Positions 1 to 6,624 of a DNA stretch of 8,871 nt are shown here, piece after piece. Position 1 is the stretch's first letter. Each line of letters begins with the position of its first letter. A program made the position numbers and the translations under genes. Source of the DNA: Candidatus Competibacteraceae bacterium (lineage in GTDB: Bacteria > Pseudomonadota > Gammaproteobacteria > Competibacterales > Competibacteraceae); NCBI GenBank assembly GCA_020445005.1, contig JAGRHM010000342.1, positions 1 through 8,871 of the forward strand, given 5' to 3'. Under the pieces are notes generated by a model that ran no database searches, was not told the origin of the DNA, and saw nothing but the letters and a program-made list of their open reading frames with translations.

Positions 1-93
1 CAGGGCGATGTTGTAGGTCTTGCCGGTGCCGGCGCTGGCTTCGATCAGGTTGAAGCCGGTCAGAGGCGTGTAGAGCGGGTCGAGACGTTGCAT
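1..93 (-). CDS. recB: RecBCD exodeoxyribonuclease V beta subunit, N-terminal fragment
   Basis: Reading the minus strand from the ATG at 93-91 gives 31 codons open to the window edge. They contain the phosphate-binding motif EASAGTGKT (residues 18-26) of UvrD/RecB-type superfamily 1 helicases. The surroundings (LDPL at 4-7, then FNLIEASAGTGKTYNIAL) match the start of RecB better than AddA or UvrD. RecB is the 3'-5' helicase and nuclease subunit of RecBCD, which processes double-strand breaks in the cytoplasm. The start is well bounded: upstream in this frame no other ATG appears before a TGA at 147-145. No clear Shine-Dalgarno sequence precedes the ATG. The next gene upstream on this strand is psd rather than recC, so recC must lie elsewhere or downstream. 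Only the 5' end is present, so the rest of the gene cannot be judged. Confidence 0.85.
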   Translation of the reverse strand, partial: MQRLDPLYTPLTGFNLIEASAGTGKTYNIAL

Positions 94-155
94 GGTGCTG
101 AATCTGCTGCGTTGAGAAGGTAGCGTTGAAGGCGTTCCCCATGGTCAAGACCAAA

Positions 156-185
156 ATCCTATGAAACTTAATGGGCCCTGTTCAA
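156..185 (-). promoter_or_regulatory. possible recB promoter
   Basis: On the minus strand TTGAAC (185-180) and TAGGAT (161-156) are separated by 18 bp. Each matches the sigma-70 consensus at four of six positions. They lie about 60-90 bp upstream of the recB start, in the 142-bp psd-recB spacer. The -35 box overlaps a perfect 10-bp palindrome, TCAAATTTGA (182-191). This is inferred from sequence alone, and such matches occur often by chance. Confidence 0.25.
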
Positions 186-235
186 ATTTGAGTTTAGCCG
201 GATGCGCCAAAAAATATCATGCAGGCGCACAGTCT

Positions 236-1132
236 TCAGCCAGTCAGCTTTGCCAACGGCTCCCCCATGCGCACAATGGCGCCGGGCTGCATTTCAAACT
301 CCCAACGAACTTTCTGTGGGCTGAACAACAGGATGACGGTGGAACCCATGTTGAAACGGCCCATTTCTGCCCCCTGATCCAACTGCACCGCGCCGTCGCC
401 CTGCAATGGATAGCTCCAGTGGCGGATCGTTGTTCCCAAGGGCGGGGTTATCGCCCCGGCCCACACGGTTTCGATGGACGCCACATTGATCGCCCCAACC
501 AGCACCAGCGCCATCAGTCCCGCCGCCGTATCGAATAATGTGACCACCCGTTCGTTGCGTGCGAACAGATTCGGGATCATCCGGGTGGTCAACGGCGAGA
601 CACTGAACAGCTTGCCAGGAATGTGCGTCATCTCGCGTAGCTGGCCTGCCAGCGGGATATGAATGCGATGATAGTCGCGCGGCGACAAATACAAGGTCAC
701 AAACGCGCCATTCTGAAAGGGTCTAGCCCGTTCCGCATCGCCCAGCAATTCAGCGAGCGAAAAAGATCGTCCCTTGGCTTGCAGCAGAGTGTCTTCATGC
801 GCCATGCCGATCTGACTAATCGCGCCATCTACCGGGCAACATACGATTCGGTCGCCATAGGCGATGGGTCGCGCGCTGGACTGGAGCGCACGGGTAAAAA
901 AGGCATTAAAATCTGGATAGGCGCGGGGATCAGTCTCCAGCGCTTCAGTCAGATTCACCCGGAAATGCCGCGCAAATTGGCGAATCAGTAGATTTTTAAA
1001 CCAAGGCGTCCGCCTCCGCGTCGCCCAATGAGTCAAACGGGTTAACCCCCGTTGCGGCCACAGGTGTTGCGGGAAATTACGGAGATGATCACTTAACGTT
1101 GCGGATATTGGAGAGTCTTGCAGTTTGGACAT
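236..1132 (-). CDS. psd: phosphatidylserine decarboxylase proenzyme
   Basis: The 298-aa product decarboxylates phosphatidylserine to phosphatidylethanolamine, the last step in making the main zwitterionic membrane lipid, at the inner face of the cytoplasmic membrane. The self-cleavage site is clear: FNMGSTVILLF with GST at 263-265. The family cleaves between Gly263 and Ser264, and the serine becomes the pyruvoyl group of the small alpha chain. The other members of the catalytic triad are visible: Asp102 in CPVDGAIS and His158 in RDYHRIHIP. GKLFSV (173-178) is also typical. The alpha chain is only 35 residues, because the protein lacks the charged C-terminal tail of the 322-aa E. coli enzyme; many homologues are similarly short. 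The ATG at 1132 has no strong ribosome-binding site. The gene is divergent from prmB and precedes recB on the same strand. Confidence 0.95.
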   Translation of the reverse strand: MSKLQDSPISATLSDHLRNFPQHLWPQRGLTRLTHWATRRRTPWFKNLLIRQFARHFRVNLTEALETDPRAYPDFNAFFTRALQSSARPIAYGDRIVCCPVDGAISQIGMAHEDTLLQAKGRSFSLAELLGDAERARPFQNGAFVTLYLSPRDYHRIHIPLAGQLREMTHIPGKLFSVSPLTTRMIPNLFARNERVVTLFDTAAGLMALVLVGAINVASIETVWAGAITPPLGTTIRHWSYPLQGDGAVQLDQGAEMGRFNMGSTVILLFSPQKVRWEFEMQPGAIVRMGEPLAKLTG

Positions 1133-1270
1133 GGCCAGGTCAATTCGGTCAGTGTGGAGTCTTAAAGTAAGACCAGCATATCGGGCGGGCGGTTAAAACG
1201 ATAGAATTCACTGACCATTTGTTGGCTTCGCCGCGTCCGCCCACTCTCCATCGCATTGCACGCTAACCCC
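1133..1270. promoter_or_regulatory. divergent psd / prmB intergenic region with inverted repeat
   Basis: This 138-bp spacer must hold the promoters of psd (minus) and prmB-hemN (plus). It contains a perfect inverted repeat, GTCTTA-AAG-TAAGAC (1159-1173), starting 27 bp upstream of the psd ATG. The dyad could be an operator, or a small hairpin in the psd leader. A TAGAAT hexamer at 1202-1207 resembles a plus-strand -10 box but has no acceptable -35 at the usual distance. I see no convincing promoter pair on either strand, so the regulatory reading rests on position and the dyad only. Confidence 0.3.
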
Positions 1271-2179
1271 ATGACGATCAACCACGATGATGTTCTCTCC
1301 TCCCTTCATAGCCTCCGCGACTTTATTCGCTGGGGCGCCAGCCAGATGAATGAAGCCGGTTTGCATTTCGGTCACGGCACTGACAATGCGCTGGATGAAG
1401 CGGCAGCGCTGGTGTTGCACGCGCTGCACCTGCCCCCTGATTTGCATACGGAATATTTACAATCATCCCTGACCTTCTTGGAGAAGCAGGCAGTCTTGCG
1501 CCTGCTGGAACGGCGTCTTGTCGAACGCAAGCCGGCGGCTTATTTAACCCAGCGCGCCTGGTTCATGGGCCTGCCGTTTTATGTCGATGAACGGGTGCTG
1601 ATCCCCCGTTCGCCTCTGGCCGAGTTGATTGAACGGCAGTTCGCGCCCTGGTTGCCGGATAGCCGCGAAATGGAGCATATCCTGGATTTGGGAACCGGCA
1701 GTGGTTGCCTGGGCATCGCTTGCGCCTATGCTTTCCCCGATGCGCAAGTGGATTTGGCCGATGTCTCCGCCGATGCGCTGGACGTCGCGCGGCGCAATGT
1801 CGCCGAGCATGGCCTGGAAGACCAGGTCGAAGTGATCCAGTCCGATTTGTTCTCAGCGCTGAAGGGTCGCCGGTACGATTTGATCATTAGCAATCCGCCT
1901 TATGTGGCGCTGGAAGAACTGGACGCCTTACCAGCTGAATATCACCATGAACCGCGTCTGGGTCTGGCTGCTGGCGTGGCGGGACTGGACGTGGTGCTGG
2001 AAATTCTGCAACAAGCCGCGGATTTTTTAAAACGCGACGGTCTATTGGTGGTCGAGGTGGGTAATGCCCAGTACGCCTTGTGCGAAGCCTTGCCCGATGC
2101 GCCGTTCACCTGGCTGGAGTTCGAGCGTGGCGGCCAAGGCGTGTTTTTATTGAACGCCGCGCAAGTTCGCCGTTTGTGA
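1271..2179 (+). CDS. prmB: ribosomal protein L3 N5-glutamine methyltransferase
   Basis: The 302-aa product is a class I SAM-dependent methyltransferase of the PrmB/HemK group, which methylates a glutamine side chain of ribosomal protein L3 (Gln150 in E. coli). The N-terminal part carries GHGTDN (34-39), AYLT (90-93) and [12 protein letters not shown] (104-115), all typical of PrmB rather than PrmC. The SAM-binding motif I is ILDLGTGSG (137-145). The catalytic NPPY motif, which binds the glutamine amide, is at 208-211. ATG 1271 is chosen because the protein then begins like other PrmB proteins; an in-frame TTG at 1256 would add only five residues. Neither start has a clear Shine-Dalgarno sequence. 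The gene ends 18 bp before hemN, so the two are probably co-transcribed. Confidence 0.93.
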   Translation: MTINHDDVLSSLHSLRDFIRWGASQMNEAGLHFGHGTDNALDEAAALVLHALHLPPDLHTEYLQSSLTFLEKQAVLRLLERRLVERKPAAYLTQRAWFMGLPFYVDERVLIPRSPLAELIERQFAPWLPDSREMEHILDLGTGSGCLGIACAYAFPDAQVDLADVSADALDVARRNVAEHGLEDQVEVIQSDLFSALKGRRYDLIISNPPYVALEELDALPAEYHHEPRLGLAAGVAGLDVVLEILQQAADFLKRDGLLVVEVGNAQYALCEALPDAPFTWLEFERGGQGVFLLNAAQVRRL

Positions 2180-2197
2180 CACGGTGCGGAGCCTCTT

Positions 2198-3580
2198 ATG
2201 GATACCACGCTGATCTTCGATCCGATCCTGATTGGCAAATACGACAAAGCCGGTCCTCGCTATACCTCCTATCCAACCGCCGTGCAATTCCACGAAGATT
2301 TCGGCGAGGCGGAATACCGTGAGCAAGCGTTGGCCAGCAATGCCAGCGGTCGGCCTTTGTCGTTGTACCTTCATATTCCCTTCTGCGACACGGTTTGTTT
2401 CTACTGCGCCTGCAATAAGATCGTCACCAAAAACCGCCGGCATACCGCACCTTATCTCGACCATCTCTACCGGGAGATCGCCTTGCAAGGCGCATTGTTC
2501 GACCACTCCCGCCCGGTGACGCAACTGCATTGGGGTGGCGGCACCCCGACCTTTATTAGCGCCGATGAGATGCGCGAACTGATGCGGGTCACCGGCGAAT
2601 ATTTCCAGTTGCTCCCCGATGATCGCGGCGAGTACTCCATCGAAGTCGACCCGCGCGAGACCGATGGCGGCACGATTGCCCAGTTGCGCGAACTGGGTTT
2701 CAACCGCTTGAGTCTAGGGGTGCAGGATTTCGACCCCCAGGTACAGCAGGCGGTCAACCGCATTCAGTCCCGCGAGATGACGCTGAAGGTGATGGATGCT
2801 GCGCGCCGTGAAGGCTTTCACTCGATCAGCGTCGATTTAATGTATGGATTGCCCTGGCAAAGCGTAGCCAGCTTTGGGCGCACGGTGGATGAAATCATCG
2901 CGCAAAATCCGGATCGAATCTCGGTCTTCAACTATGCGCATTTGCCCGACCTGTTCAAGACCCAGCGACAGATCGACTCTGGCGCCTTGCCCTCGCCGGC
3001 GGTCAAGCTGGAAATTTTGCAAACCGTTATCGACCGGCTGACCGCAGCGGGTTATGTCTACATCGGGATGGATCACTTTGCGAAGCCGGAAGATGAACTA
3101 GCGCGAGCGCAGCAGGCCGGAACCTTGTATCGTAATTTCCAGGGTTACAGCACCCACGCCGATTGTGACCTGATCGGCCTTGGCGCCACCTCGATTGGCA
3201 TGGTCGGTGACAGTTATAGCCAGAACCTGAAAGGATTGGAGGAATATTACGCACGGATTGACGAAGGACGGCTGGCGGTGTTCCGGGGCGTGCGCCTGGA
3301 GGCCGATGATCGGTTGCGACGGGCCATAATCACCGCGCTGATTTGTCATTTTGCGTTGGAATTTGCTGCGATCGAGCGCCAATATGGCATCATTTTCAAA
3401 GATTACTTCGCAGTGGAGTTGGCGGAACTGGCGGAGATGGAGAGGGATGGCTTGCTGGCGCTGTCCACGACAGGAATCCGGGTTTTGCCGCCGGGCCGGT
3501 TACTGATTCGCAATATCTGCATGACGTTCGACCGCTATCTGCGGGAGCAAAAGCAACAACGATTTTCCAGGGTGATTTGA
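2198..3580 (+). CDS. hemN: oxygen-independent coproporphyrinogen III oxidase (radical SAM)
   Basis: The 460-aa product converts coproporphyrinogen III to protoporphyrinogen IX without oxygen by two oxidative decarboxylations, a cytoplasmic step of haem synthesis. The radical-SAM cluster motif CxxxCxxC is at Cys63, Cys67 and Cys70, followed by Cys72, giving the CxCNKIV context of true HemN. Other family marks are RYTSYPTA (21-28), GGGTPTF (113-119), EVDPRE (149-154), SLGVQDFD (172-179) and IGMDHFA (289-295). The full length (E. coli HemN has 457), the RYTSYPTA segment and the C-terminal HemN domain favour genuine HemN over the shorter HemW/HutW proteins, which lack coproporphyrinogen oxidase activity. 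GGAG (2188-2191) lies six bases before the ATG and supports this start. It follows prmB and converges on the minus-strand methyltransferase gene, with 35 bp between the stop codons and no obvious terminator. Confidence 0.95.
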   Translation: MDTTLIFDPILIGKYDKAGPRYTSYPTAVQFHEDFGEAEYREQALASNASGRPLSLYLHIPFCDTVCFYCACNKIVTKNRRHTAPYLDHLYREIALQGALFDHSRPVTQLHWGGGTPTFISADEMRELMRVTGEYFQLLPDDRGEYSIEVDPRETDGGTIAQLRELGFNRLSLGVQDFDPQVQQAVNRIQSREMTLKVMDAARREGFHSISVDLMYGLPWQSVASFGRTVDEIIAQNPDRISVFNYAHLPDLFKTQRQIDSGALPSPAVKLEILQTVIDRLTAAGYVYIGMDHFAKPEDELARAQQAGTLYRNFQGYSTHADCDLIGLGATSIGMVGDSYSQNLKGLEEYYARIDEGRLAVFRGVRLEADDRLRRAIITALICHFALEFAAIERQYGIIFKDYFAVELAELAEMERDGLLALSTTGIRVLPPGRLLIRNICMTFDRYLREQKQQRFSRVI

Positions 3581-3615
3581 TTGAAGGATAAGTCCTGAAA
3601 CGCATCCGACATCAG

Positions 3616-4392
3616 TCAAATCGGGCGGCGAGCCATGAAACCATAGCGCGGACGCTGGAATGGCGATAGCGGACTCTCGATGCGTCCGAGGGCGCGGGCG
3701 GTAATTCCAGCCTGCTGAAACAGGTTGGCCTGCTGTTCGGCTTCGCGTTCACCCTGATTGATCACCAAAAGGCAGCCACCCGGCGCCAGCAGGGTCCAGG
3801 CGTGATCCAACAGGCGGCGCGGCATCAGGAATCGATCAGGTAGACCCCACTCCCGTAATGGCGCGGCGTGAAGAAAGGGCAGAAACCAGGTGATGAAACC
3901 ATAGTCGCCGCGCAGATCGAGTAAATCACCTGCCAGATACCGGCAGCCGGGCAAAGCATGGGCGACCCATTCGCCGTGGGCGCGGCGCGTGGTCAGCGTC
4001 CAGTAGCGGCGATGAGCATCCAGTTCCACGCCATCCCACGGCCCGCCCGACCACACCTGCAAGCCCGGTAGATAACAGCCGTTCTTGCAGCCGATATCCA
4101 ACCCACGCTGCGTTGCATCCGCCGAACCGGCGTAACGATCCAGCACATCCAGTACGTACAGACTCTCCCGAAATCCCTGCGCATCACAGGCCCGTTCCCA
4201 ACCCTTCAAGGCATGGCGGCCCGCCAATGCTTCGGCGGCTGGGCGCACCGCGGCCGGCAGAGTATTCAACAGCGACGCTAGCGCGCGTGGTCGACGCCAG
4301 ACCGGTGGCGACCAGCGCCAGGCATTCCGTAGTCGCCAGGCCAGCCAGCGAGCTTGTGCATGGGGTTTCAGGAAAACTTCCCTTCTTTGCAT
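3616..4392 (-). CDS. class I SAM-dependent methyltransferase-like protein, unknown substrate
   Basis: The 258-aa product has a Rossmann-type methyltransferase core: motif I GLDIGCKNG (97-105), an acidic motif II VELD (122-125), a motif IV-like segment around ITWFLPFL (167-174), and the post-core LLAPGGCLLVINQGE (201-215). Motif I departs from the usual DxGxGxG pattern, with Lys103 replacing the middle glycine, so SAM binding is likely but unproven. The N-terminal region (4-38) is rich in arginine and tryptophan and may contact a membrane or nucleic acid; this is a guess. No transmembrane segment or signal peptide is seen. The gene stands alone, convergent with hemN and divergent from the liv operon, so its neighbours do not indicate a substrate. 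The ATG at 4392 has only a weak purine stretch upstream. I do not recognise a named family. Confidence 0.75.
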   Translation of the reverse strand: MQRREVFLKPHAQARWLAWRLRNAWRWSPPVWRRPRALASLLNTLPAAVRPAAEALAGRHALKGWERACDAQGFRESLYVLDVLDRYAGSADATQRGLDIGCKNGCYLPGLQVWSGGPWDGVELDAHRRYWTLTTRRAHGEWVAHALPGCRYLAGDLLDLRGDYGFITWFLPFLHAAPLREWGLPDRFLMPRRLLDHAWTLLAPGGCLLVINQGEREAEQQANLFQQAGITARALGRIESPLSPFQRPRYGFMARRPI

Positions 4393-4484
4393 GGAAATTT
4401 ATTCTTGCGATTACATACCCACCTGCGGCAAATTTCGTCCATTATTATAAATTCACAACTCACTTTCACGAGGAGAAAACTCTT
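4393..4484. promoter_or_regulatory. divergent leader and likely promoter region of the liv operon
   Basis: This 92-bp spacer between the minus-strand methyltransferase gene and the liv binding-protein gene is markedly AT-rich compared with its flanks. It contains TATTAT (4443-4448) overlapping TATAAA (4446-4451), either of which could be a plus-strand -10 box. No good -35 lies 16-18 bp upstream. The ribosome-binding site AGGAG (4471-4475) sits nine bases before the ATG at 4485. Known liv operons are controlled by leucine through Lrp, but no Lrp site can be assigned by eye. Confidence 0.35.
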
Positions 4485-5606
4485 ATGAACCGCTTCAATC
4501 GTCATGTCCTGAGCGCTGCGGTGAGCGCTGTCCTCCTGGGCCTGGGTGGGCTGGCGCACGCCGAGAACACCATCAAGATCGCTGTAGCTGGCCCCATCAC
4601 CGGTCCCGTCGCTCAATACGGCGACATGCAGATGATGGGCGCGCAAATGGCGGTCGAGCAACTCAACGCCAAGGGCGGCGTCAACGGCAAGCAACTGGAA
4701 GCTGTACTCATCGATGATGTCTGCGAACCCAAGCAGGCGGTCGCCGTCGCTAATCAGATCGTCAATGACAAAATCAAATACGTGGTCGGTCATCTCTGTT
4801 CCGGCTCCACCCAGCCTGCCTCTAAGATCTATGAAGACGAAGGCATCCTGATGATCACCCCGGCGGCTACCAACCCGGCCATTACCCAACAAGGCTACAA
4901 GATGGTGTTCCGCACCATCGGCACCGATGACCAGCAGGGTCCAACCGCGGGCCACTACATCGCTGACCAGATCAAGCCCAAACAAATGGCGGTGATCCAT
5001 GACAAGCAACAGTATGGTCAGGGCATCGCCGAGGAAGTCAAAAAAACCGTCGAAGCCAAAGGCGTTAAGGTCGCTATGTTCGAGGGCGTGAACAAGGGAC
5101 AAACCGATTTCTCTGCGCTCTGCACCAAGATGAAGAGCGAAAACATCGATTTCGTCTATTACGGCGGCTATCACCCGGAACTCGGCCTGATTCTGCGCCA
5201 ATGCCGGGAGCAAGGGTTTGACGCCGGCTTCATGGGACCGGAAGGGGTGGGCAACAAGGACATCAGCGCCATTGCCGGCCCAGCTTCCGAAGGTTTGCTG
5301 GTCACGCTGCCTGCCGATTTCAGCGCCGACCCGGCCAATGCCGATCTGGTCAAAGCGTTCAAGGACAAGAACCAGGACCCCAGCGGCCCGTTTGTCATGC
5401 CTTCCTACTCAGCGGTGCAAATTATTGTAGACGCCATCAAGGGCGCTAAGACCGAAGACCCGGTTAAACTGGCGGGCTATATCCACAAGCACAGCTTTGA
5501 TACGCCGATCGGCAAGGTCGCCTTTAAAGAAAATGGCGATCTCAAAGAATTTCAGTTCGTGATCTTCAAATGGCACGCCGACGCAACCAAAACGCCGGTG
5601 AAGTAG
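4485..5606 (+). CDS. livK: branched-chain amino acid ABC transporter, periplasmic binding protein (LivJ/LivK type)
   Basis: The 373-aa product binds leucine, isoleucine or valine in the periplasm and delivers it to LivHM. Residues 1-26 are a Sec signal peptide with a basic start, a hydrophobic core (9-23) and the cleavage site AHA-EN. The mature part matches E. coli LivJ/LivK: GPVAQYGD (40-47), AKGGVNG (62-68), GHLCSGSTQPAS (102-113), EDEGILMITPAAT (117-129) and FMGPEGV (249-255). Cys80 and Cys105 correspond to the disulfide of LivJ; Cys213 and Cys240 are two further cysteines. The frame is open upstream to 4113, but that stretch lies antisense to the methyltransferase gene and lacks a signal sequence at its start. 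ATG 4485 with AGGAG nine bases upstream is therefore chosen. The sequence cannot separate LivJ from LivK, so the symbol reflects operon position. Ligand preference among hydrophobic amino acids is inferred. Confidence 0.92.
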   Translation: MNRFNRHVLSAAVSAVLLGLGGLAHAENTIKIAVAGPITGPVAQYGDMQMMGAQMAVEQLNAKGGVNGKQLEAVLIDDVCEPKQAVAVANQIVNDKIKYVVGHLCSGSTQPASKIYEDEGILMITPAATNPAITQQGYKMVFRTIGTDDQQGPTAGHYIADQIKPKQMAVIHDKQQYGQGIAEEVKKTVEAKGVKVAMFEGVNKGQTDFSALCTKMKSENIDFVYYGGYHPELGLILRQCREQGFDAGFMGPEGVGNKDISAIAGPASEGLLVTLPADFSADPANADLVKAFKDKNQDPSGPFVMPSYSAVQIIVDAIKGAKTEDPVKLAGYIHKHSFDTPIGKVAFKENGDLKEFQFVIFKWHADATKTPVK

Positions 5607-5616
5607 CCATCAGAAA

Positions 5617-5644
5617 ATAGCGAGCAGGAGATAGCGAGCAAGAA
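5617..5644 (+). repeat. two tandem copies of a 14-bp unit after livK
   Basis: ATAGCGAGCAGGAG (5617-5630) is followed directly by ATAGCGAGCAAGAA (5631-5644). The copies are identical for the first ten bases and differ only at positions 11 and 14. They begin 10 bp after the livK stop codon. Either copy can pair with TCGCTAT at 5648-5654, so the repeat is built into the hairpin that follows. Confidence 0.8.
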
Positions 5645-5660
5645 TTTTCGCTATCTTCCT
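5626..5660 (+). other. intercistronic hairpin between livK and livH
   Basis: AGGAGATAGCGA (5626-5637) pairs with TCGCTATCTTCCT (5648-5660) to form a 12-bp stem with one bulged T and a 10-nt loop. It lies 19 bp after the livK stop. No run of T follows the stem, so it is not a classical Rho-independent terminator. Similar structures after binding-protein genes in ABC operons (the REP elements after malE are the known example) protect the upstream message from 3' exonucleases or reduce downstream transcription, keeping the binding protein in excess. That role here is inferred from position and structure. Confidence 0.65.
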
Positions 5661-5706
5661 AACGCCTGTCTTCTCCCTAAATGCCGTGCTCACATCCGGT
5701 TCTTTC

Positions 5707-6624
5707 ATGCTCGAATTCTCCCAGCAGATCATCAACGGCCTGACCCTGGGCAGCATCTATGCCCTGATCGCCATCGGCTACACCATGGTGTACGGCATCA
5801 TCGGCATGATCAATTTCGCTCATGGCGAAATTTACATGGTCAGCGCCTACATCGGCTTGCTCACCGTCACCGCGCTAACCGTGCAGTTTGGTGTGGAAAC
5901 CGTGCCGCTGATTTTGTTGTTTACCCTAGTGGTTAGCATCGCGATCACCAGCGCTTATGGCTGGACCATCGAACGGGTCGCTTACCGTCCCCTGCGCGGC
6001 AAACCCCGCCTGATCCCGCTGATTTCCGCTATCGGTATGTCCATCTTTCTGCAGAACTATGTGCAGATTGGCCAGGGCGCGCGGGACTTGTCCATGCAAC
6101 CGTTAATTAGCGGCGGCTGGCGCTTTGGTCCCGAGGATGGTTTTCAGGTTTATTTGTCCTATATGCAGGTGCTGATCGCCGTGGTGACGGTGGGGTTCAT
6201 GACTGCGTTGACCCTGTTCATCGCCCGTTCGCGCCTGGGTCGAGCCTGCCGCGCCTGTTCCCAGGACCTAACGATGACGAATCTGCTGGGGATCGATACG
6301 AACCGGGTGATTTCCCTGACCTTCGTACTCGGCGCAGCCCTTGCGGCGGTGGCCGGGGTATTGATCAGCCTGTACATCGGCAAGATCAACCCCTTTATCG
6401 GTTTCGAAGCGGGCATCAAGGCGTTTACTGCCGCCGTGCTGGGCGGCATCGGCAGTATTCCCGGAGCGATGCTGGGTGGGGTGATTCTGGGGTTGTCGGA
6501 AAGCTTTGCCTCCGCCTATCTTCTCACAGAATATAAAGATGTGGTCGCCTTCAGTCTGCTGGTGCTGGTGCTGCTGTTTCGTCCGACCGGACTGCTGGGC
6601 ACGCCGGAGATCGAGAAGGTATGA
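5707..6624 (+). CDS. livH: branched-chain amino acid ABC transporter permease LivH
   Basis: The 305-aa product is one of the two inner-membrane permeases of the branched-chain amino acid importer. It is hydrophobic throughout, with about eight predicted membrane segments, and follows E. coli LivH closely: [18 protein letters not shown] (24-41), [14 protein letters not shown] (82-95), [13 protein letters not shown] (106-118), [15 protein letters not shown] (241-255) and LRP-type end RPTGLLG (292-298). The cytoplasmic loop [19 protein letters not shown] (178-195 region) is the EAA-like coupling loop that contacts the ATPase. ATG 5707 gives the family start; an in-frame GTG at 5686 would add seven residues. 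Neither has a recognisable Shine-Dalgarno sequence, unlike the other genes of this operon, which suggests weaker translation than livK. The stop overlaps the livM start by ATGA. Confidence 0.95.
   Translation: MLEFSQQIINGLTLGSIYALIAIGYTMVYGIIGMINFAHGEIYMVSAYIGLLTVTALTVQFGVETVPLILLFTLVVSIAITSAYGWTIERVAYRPLRGKPRLIPLISAIGMSIFLQNYVQIGQGARDLSMQPLISGGWRFGPEDGFQVYLSYMQVLIAVVTVGFMTALTLFIARSRLGRACRACSQDLTMTNLLGIDTNRVISLTFVLGAALAAVAGVLISLYIGKINPFIGFEAGIKAFTAAVLGGIGSIPGAMLGGVILGLSESFASAYLLTEYKDVVAFSLLVLVLLFRPTGLLGTPEIEKV

Noticed and set aside
203..229. Hairpin TGCGCC/GGCGCA after psd as a terminator
   Set aside because: The stem is only 6 bp with a 15-nt loop, and the T-run lies inside the loop rather than after the stem on the minus strand.
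1256..1270. TTG at 1256 as the prmB start
   Set aside because: It adds five residues with no ribosome-binding site; the ATG at 1271 fits the family N-terminus better.
3581..3615. Bidirectional terminator between hemN and the methyltransferase gene
   Set aside because: The 35-bp spacer has only a trivial GGA/TCC pairing and no T-tract.
4113..4484. In-frame upstream extension of the liv binding protein (497-aa frame)
   Set aside because: It lies antisense to the methyltransferase gene, has no family similarity, and would bury the signal peptide; ATG 4485 has a proper AGGAG and signal sequence.
4368..5213. Long minus-strand reading frame of 281 codons
   Set aside because: It is the antisense shadow of the well-supported binding-protein gene and shows no family motif.
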